NCBI GenBank assembly: GCA_023252335.1
Contig: JAJPEA010000069.1
Coordinates: 1-9,814 of the forward strand
Direction: 5' to 3'
From: Nitrosotalea sp.
GTDB taxonomy: Archaea > Thermoproteota > Nitrososphaeria > Nitrososphaerales > Nitrosopumilaceae
DNA length: 9,814 nucleotides
Of the stretch, positions 6,596-9,814 are shown piece by piece. The stretch's first letter is position 1. Each line of letters begins with the position of its first letter. The translations under genes were made by a program, and so were the position numbers. The notes under the pieces are model-generated. The model saw nothing but the letters and a program-made list of their open reading frames with translations, made no database searches and was not told the origin of the DNA.

Positions 6596-7216
6596 TTGGA
6601 TTTCTCAAATGAACTCCATGATCTAAATCCCAGATTTTGGTTATCGCGATATCGTAAAACTTCTGTTTTATATTTGCTAAAGATGGGAATTTTCTATCTA
6701 ATCATAGGACTTGGCTTGCAACAAGTTGGAAATAGCCTGGCAGAACACGTGATTGCAAACTATCAGGTTCCATCAGTGCCAATCTCTATGACAATGGGGC
6801 TTTCATCTGGACCTCTTGAGGAGATTATCTTTTTTGGCACTCCATTTTATCTAAATGGCAATTATCTCATGGTGTTAGCTGGCGGCATCCTGTGGTCATT
6901 GCTACATGTTTTTAATACAAATAATTTTACCGTGACAAATCTGGCGTATGGAAGCGTATTTTTTACCATACCACACATATTTTTTAGCCTCAGAACCTGG
7001 ACAAGTGGCAAGGGTTGGTTTGCAGTCTTGTTCCACACATCTTGGAACTTGATTGTTTTGGGATTCCAATGCACAGATGGCTCTAAATGCATTGCAATAG
7101 GCAATGGCATGTATTTTTACCTAGATCTGTTGGCTGTATTTTCTTCATCATTCTTGACCATTGTACTATACAGAGTGTATCGTCACAATGAAAAAATACA
7201 CAGTCAGTCTCAATAA
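6596..7216 (+). CDS. CPBP-family (CAAX/Rce1-like) intramembrane protease
   Basis: This polytopic membrane protein has 206 residues from the TTG at 6596. Family motifs are visible in order: the diglutamate E75-E76 (SGPLEEIIFFG), W100-S-L-L-H104 in place of the usual FxxxH, and H147-T-S-W-N151 (HxxxN). The arginine usual in EExxxR is replaced by F80. Hydrophobic helices lie at about 24-45, 62-70, 90-105, 117-131, 141-157 and 172-193. Two cysteines (159, 165) flank a loop. Known relatives are glutamate-type intramembrane endopeptidases or, in some cases, non-proteolytic partners. Its first codon directly follows the TAG of the wHTH gene in the same frame, and no ATG occurs before Met30 (6683). 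Translation therefore starts at TTG by coupling, starts at 6683 with a trimmed N-terminus, or arises by readthrough. Substrates are unknown; nearby single-pass surface proteins are candidates by position only. Confidence 0.75.
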   Translation: MDFSNELHDLNPRFWLSRYRKTSVLYLLKMGIFYLIIGLGLQQVGNSLAEHVIANYQVPSVPISMTMGLSSGPLEEIIFFGTPFYLNGNYLMVLAGGILWSLLHVFNTNNFTVTNLAYGSVFFTIPHIFFSLRTWTSGKGWFAVLFHTSWNLIVLGFQCTDGSKCIAIGNGMYFYLDLLAVFSSSFLTIVLYRVYRHNEKIHSQSQ

Positions 7217-7288
7217 TTACTATTGCATCAGTGACTTGTCTTAATTGTCAAAACGATAAGTGTTGCAAATCAAATCTCTAAAGATGAA

Positions 7289-7996
7289 TTAATCATGTCG
7301 CATTATTCTGGTCCTGCCAAAATACATTGCGATAATTACTCCGATCACAAGTATTATTCCTGCAGTTGCTTGAAATTCAGGAGCTTTTTCTGGCAATACG
7401 GTAATCTGTAGAGGTTTTGACCACAAGGTGATTGTTTTGCTGTGTTCCGAAGTTTGGTCTGCACTATAATGGAAATAAATCATGGATTTTACATAATAAA
7501 TTCCAGGCTCATCAGCTGCAAGCTCTGCTGGTTGTACCTGTAAACTCCAAGGTCCACCACCTACAACATTTCTTGAAAAATCCATTACCCTAAGAGTCAT
7601 AGTAGTGTTTGAATGTAATGTTTCATTCCCATAAGGTCCTCCATCAAGTACATAGGCACCTCCAAACGAGTCGACAAAGTTACTGTTCTGATCCTTGAGC
7701 ACTGATGATGTTGCAGGGCCTTGATATCTAACATAAACATCACGAGTTCCAATGTTGCGCAATTGGCCATAGACGTAAATTGTTTCTCCAACCTTGTATG
7801 TTGTTTTATTGACATGTTGTTCAAATGTAATTGTTGAATTGTTAAACTCTAGTTGTGTTATAGTACTATCACTAATTTTTTCTAGATCTAAATTACTATG
7901 AGTGAACGCTAATGCAGGATGTGCCATAGAACACGATATTAGAATTACAAGTGCAATTCCAAGTTCAGCAATTATGGAATAATGCAGAGTTTTCAC
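7289..7996 (-). CDS. small Ig-like surface protein with PEF-CTERM-like anchor
   Basis: This 235-residue protein has a GTG start overlapping the preceding stop by 4 bp (GTGA). A signal peptide covers residues 1-30 (MKTLHYSII, core, HPALA). A single beta-sandwich domain lies at about 50-200 (VNKTTYKVGETIYVYGQLRN, then W150 and GIYYVKSMIYF), resembling Ig-like or CARDB-like surface domains. It ends with P206-E207-F208, a membrane helix at about 211-226 and the basic tail RTRIMRHD. That order of motif, helix and basic end is the layout of archaeosortase-processed proteins, although the residue after PEF is Q rather than G. Several N-x-S/T sequons are present. It is the distal gene of a two-gene operon with the beta-propeller protein, so the two surface proteins are probably made together. 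No specific ligand can be named. Confidence 0.85.
   Translation of the reverse strand: MKTLHYSIIAELGIALVILISCSMAHPALAFTHSNLDLEKISDSTITQLEFNNSTITFEQHVNKTTYKVGETIYVYGQLRNIGTRDVYVRYQGPATSSVLKDQNSNFVDSFGGAYVLDGGPYGNETLHSNTTMTLRVMDFSRNVVGGGPWSLQVQPAELAADEPGIYYVKSMIYFHYSADQTSEHSKTITLWSKPLQITVLPEKAPEFQATAGIILVIGVIIAMYFGRTRIMRHD
7292..7381 (-). other. PEF-CTERM-like sorting signal of the 235-residue protein
   Basis: These codons cover residues 206-235: PEFQ, a hydrophobic helix, and a basic end. In PEFG-CTERM proteins an archaeosortase cleaves at the motif and transfers the protein to the surface. The variant Q makes this an atypical match. Confidence 0.5.
7969..7996 (-). repeat. MKTLHxxII signal-peptide box, copy 3
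   Basis: The start of the 235-residue gene (GTGAAAACTCTGCAT, then TATTCCATAATTG) encodes MKTLHYSII. It matches copy 1 at 23 of 28 bases, including the run TTCCATAATT, although the mature proteins are unrelated. Confidence 0.55.
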
Positions 7997-9814
7997 TTTC
8001 TCAATCTCATCTTGTCAATCATAAATATTAAAACAAGACCGACTAGAAACACAGGTACTGCAAGTGAGAACTCTGGCACTGGCTGGGCAAGTTCAATCTT
8101 GAAAATTCTCTGACCCGAGTATGACCATGGCTGAATCTTGGACAAGATGTACTTGCCGTCAGGGCTAATCACAAAGCTTGTAGGATAATCTCCCAAAATA
8201 GACTCTCCACTGTGCAAGACTTCGTGATAGGTGTTGTCGGTGCTGACTAGCTCCATAGGACCTCCCGGGGCCTTGCCATCTGATGGCATCACATATACCA
8301 CAATATCTCCAGATGGTGAAAGTCTAGGGTGTATTCCAAAAGTAGCAAATCTAGAATCAAACGTTTTTGTCTCCACATCAAACATTCCAATGCTGGAATG
8401 ATCCTGGTACATTCCAGTAGAGTAGGTAGTATACACCAGTATCTTTTTCCCATCACCGCTTACATCTTGTACGTAAAAATGGTCTCGTCCGTCAAACTCT
8501 TGTGAATACCTAACACTTGGATCAAATGATTTCTCGTATAATTTTCCGATTTTTGTCCCATTTGAGCTTACAAGCCACATGTCAAACCCAAAGTAATCAC
8601 CAGTGCTGGAAATATTCTCGCTGTCATAGATTATGCCTCCATCAGGTGCAACTGCAAATGAGGTTATCAGCTCGCTTGTAGAAGAATTTGTAATCTGTAA
8701 CAGGCTCTTGTCACCTAGATTAAACTTGTAAAGATTTGAAAAAGGTCCACTTGATTTGCCCCCAAGTATGATTATAGAATCACCACTGGGCAAAAATCTT
8801 GCCCTGTCAATGTGTGCAAAGCTTGTAGGTATGTCAAGGTGTGTCACGTTCTTTCCATCAGGCGACATTATCCCTAGTAGACGATTACTTGAATAATCAA
8901 ATAGCACTGATTTGCCATCCCTGCTCCAGTCAAGCAGGTCAATGTATTGCATGGAAGAATCGTTCAAGCCAAGCTGTGCAAATATTTTTTTGGTGTCAAC
9001 CTCTTCTTGACGCGTGTTTTCAAATATTGCAGGTGTTACTGTAAAATTGATCGGTTTTGTACTTGATTGGTGAGTAGCGTTTTTCCATACCCATCTAATC
9101 GTATCATAATCAGACCAAGTGCCAATGGTATTTGCTTTAATCACTGATCTAAGACTGGATGTGTTACAGTCTGCAAGTGGCTCTATCACGTCTTGCTGTA
9201 TTGTTTTGGTTCCATTTGGAAACGTAATGTGACTCTCCAGTAAGATATTAGAACCAGGGTCTGTTATCAGTCCAGTACTAGGATCTCTCTTTTCTTTCCT
9301 GTTATCATCTGTTGGCGGAGTAAATGGGCAGACTTTTAAAAATACCACAGTTCCGGTACCATCATTTGTAAAAGATGACCATGCTGGCCAGATTGTAAGA
9401 TTGTATGATTTTGGAGATTTACCCGTATCAGATGAGAGAAGGATTTGCTGGTTCCCATCAGGAATCGATCCCTGCATCCATGTTTCACTCACAAGGAATT
9501 GAAACAATCCGTTTGCATCTGTCCATTCTGGTACTGTATAATTAAACCAGGTTCCATTGATGACTTGTCTTGACTCTTGATATAGCACATTACTTTTAAA
9601 ATTTCCAGTATAGTTATAGACTGTAATATGCATTGTAGTTGGAAGACGCTTGCAACCAGTAAAGTCTTGAGATATCTTGATTGATATAACATCTCCTGGG
9701 TGATATCGAAGATTAGTGGGGGTGATACCATAAGCAGCAGGGCATGGCTCTATTGAAAGAAATTGAGTAGCGTTGCTTTTGACTGTCTGTGTTTTCCCAT
9801 GTTCTGTCCATTGA
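7993..9814 (-). CDS. Ig-like/TolB-type beta-propeller surface protein (5' end outside window)
   Basis: The frame stays open to the right edge, so the ATG at 9633 is internal: 60 upstream codons (including SIEPCPAAYGITPTNLRYHP) continue without a stop. Positions here count from that Met. The N-terminal half (about -60 to 205) is beta-rich and Ig-like, with typical HPGDVISIKI and NGLFQFLVSETW strands. Residues about 232-515 carry six WD40-like/TolB-type repeats with DG or SG turns: WSRDG 236-240, LPSG 281-284, APDG 329-332, SGDG 392-395, SPSG 439-442, SPDG 490-493. These imply a beta-propeller, a common binding platform. The end has P520-E521-F522, a membrane helix (about 523-539) and the basic tail DKMRLRK, a PEF-CTERM-like anchor. 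About a dozen sequons suggest glycosylation. The stop overlaps the next gene's GTG by 4 bp. Signal peptide and true start lie outside the window. Confidence 0.85.
   Translation of the reverse strand, partial: QWTEHGKTQTVKSNATQFLSIEPCPAAYGITPTNLRYHPGDVISIKISQDFTGCKRLPTTMHITVYNYTGNFKSNVLYQESRQVINGTWFNYTVPEWTDANGLFQFLVSETWMQGSIPDGNQQILLSSDTGKSPKSYNLTIWPAWSSFTNDGTGTVVFLKVCPFTPPTDDNRKEKRDPSTGLITDPGSNILLESHITFPNGTKTIQQDVIEPLADCNTSSLRSVIKANTIGTWSDYDTIRWVWKNATHQSSTKPINFTVTPAIFENTRQEEVDTKKIFAQLGLNDSSMQYIDLLDWSRDGKSVLFDYSSNRLLGIMSPDGKNVTHLDIPTSFAHIDRARFLPSGDSIIILGGKSSGPFSNLYKFNLGDKSLLQITNSSTSELITSFAVAPDGGIIYDSENISSTGDYFGFDMWLVSSNGTKIGKLYEKSFDPSVRYSQEFDGRDHFYVQDVSGDGKKILVYTTYSTGMYQDHSSIGMFDVETKTFDSRFATFGIHPRLSPSGDIVVYVMPSDGKAPGGPMELVSTDNTYHEVLHSGESILGDYPTSFVISPDGKYILSKIQPWSYSGQRIFKIELAQPVPEFSLAVPVFLVGLVLIFMIDKMRLRK
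7996..8076 (-). other. PEF-CTERM-like sorting signal of the propeller protein
   Basis: The codons encode PEFS, a hydrophobic helix and a basic terminus (KMRLRK). The arrangement matches archaeosortase sorting signals but has S after PEF instead of the common G, as the neighbouring protein has Q. Confidence 0.5.

Noticed and set aside
7217..7288. Terminator or RNA gene in the convergent gap
   Set aside because: Only very short complementary pieces (TGAC/GTCA) are visible and there is no tRNA-like or strong T-tract structure.
9631..9633. ATG as the start of the beta-propeller protein
   Set aside because: The frame continues upstream for 60 codons to the window edge without a stop and reads like a normal beta-rich domain, and no signal peptide follows this Met. 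It is an internal methionine of a gene cut by the window.

Overview
The window looks like an AT-rich chromosome segment from an ammonia-oxidising-type archaeon (Nitrososphaerota, formerly Thaumarchaeota; probably near Nitrosopumilales, genus not determinable). The grounds are secreted proteins dense in N-glycosylation sequons, PEF-type C-terminal sorting signals like the PEFG-CTERM/archaeosortase signals of this phylum, archaeal TATA boxes, a GGTGAT Shine-Dalgarno matching the archaeal 16S tail, and a stand-alone domain of the archaeal VAT/Cdc48 N-terminal type. No rRNA, tRNA, CRISPR array, transposase or plasmid/phage gene was seen. No stretch over 300 bases lacks a gene.

Left to right: the probable C-terminal end of a plus-strand membrane protein (to 76); a small winged-helix regulator with a leaderless-type promoter (184-504, +); then a minus-strand block read right to left. 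This block comprises a 388-residue single-pass surface protein (5918-4752), a cytoplasmic protein with a Cdc48-N-like double domain but no ATPase (4636-3548), a 638-residue multi-domain secreted protein (3551-1635) and a 356-residue paralogue of the first protein (1628-558). The last three are tightly packed (4-bp overlap, then 6-bp gap) and look like one operon.

At about 5940-5985 there is a compact divergent control region. An 11-bp perfect inverted repeat overlaps promoter elements and start codons of the 388-residue surface protein (-) and of a winged-helix regulator (5975-6595, +). The regulator is followed, in the same reading frame and after a single TAG codon, by a CPBP-type (CAAX/Rce1-like) intramembrane protease (6596-7216, +).

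The right part holds a second minus-strand surface operon: a large Ig/beta-propeller protein entering from beyond the right edge (9814-7993), overlapping by 4 bp a small Ig-like protein (7996-7289). Both end in a PEF motif, a membrane helix and a basic tail.

The best candidate for something undescribed is the centre of the window: a regulator coupled to an intramembrane protease, divergent from a membrane-anchored surface protein with a charged cytoplasmic tail, beside an operon encoding a Cdc48-N-like protein, a secreted partner and a tail-less paralogue. An envelope-sensing or regulated-proteolysis role is inference from gene arrangement, not shown by the sequence.
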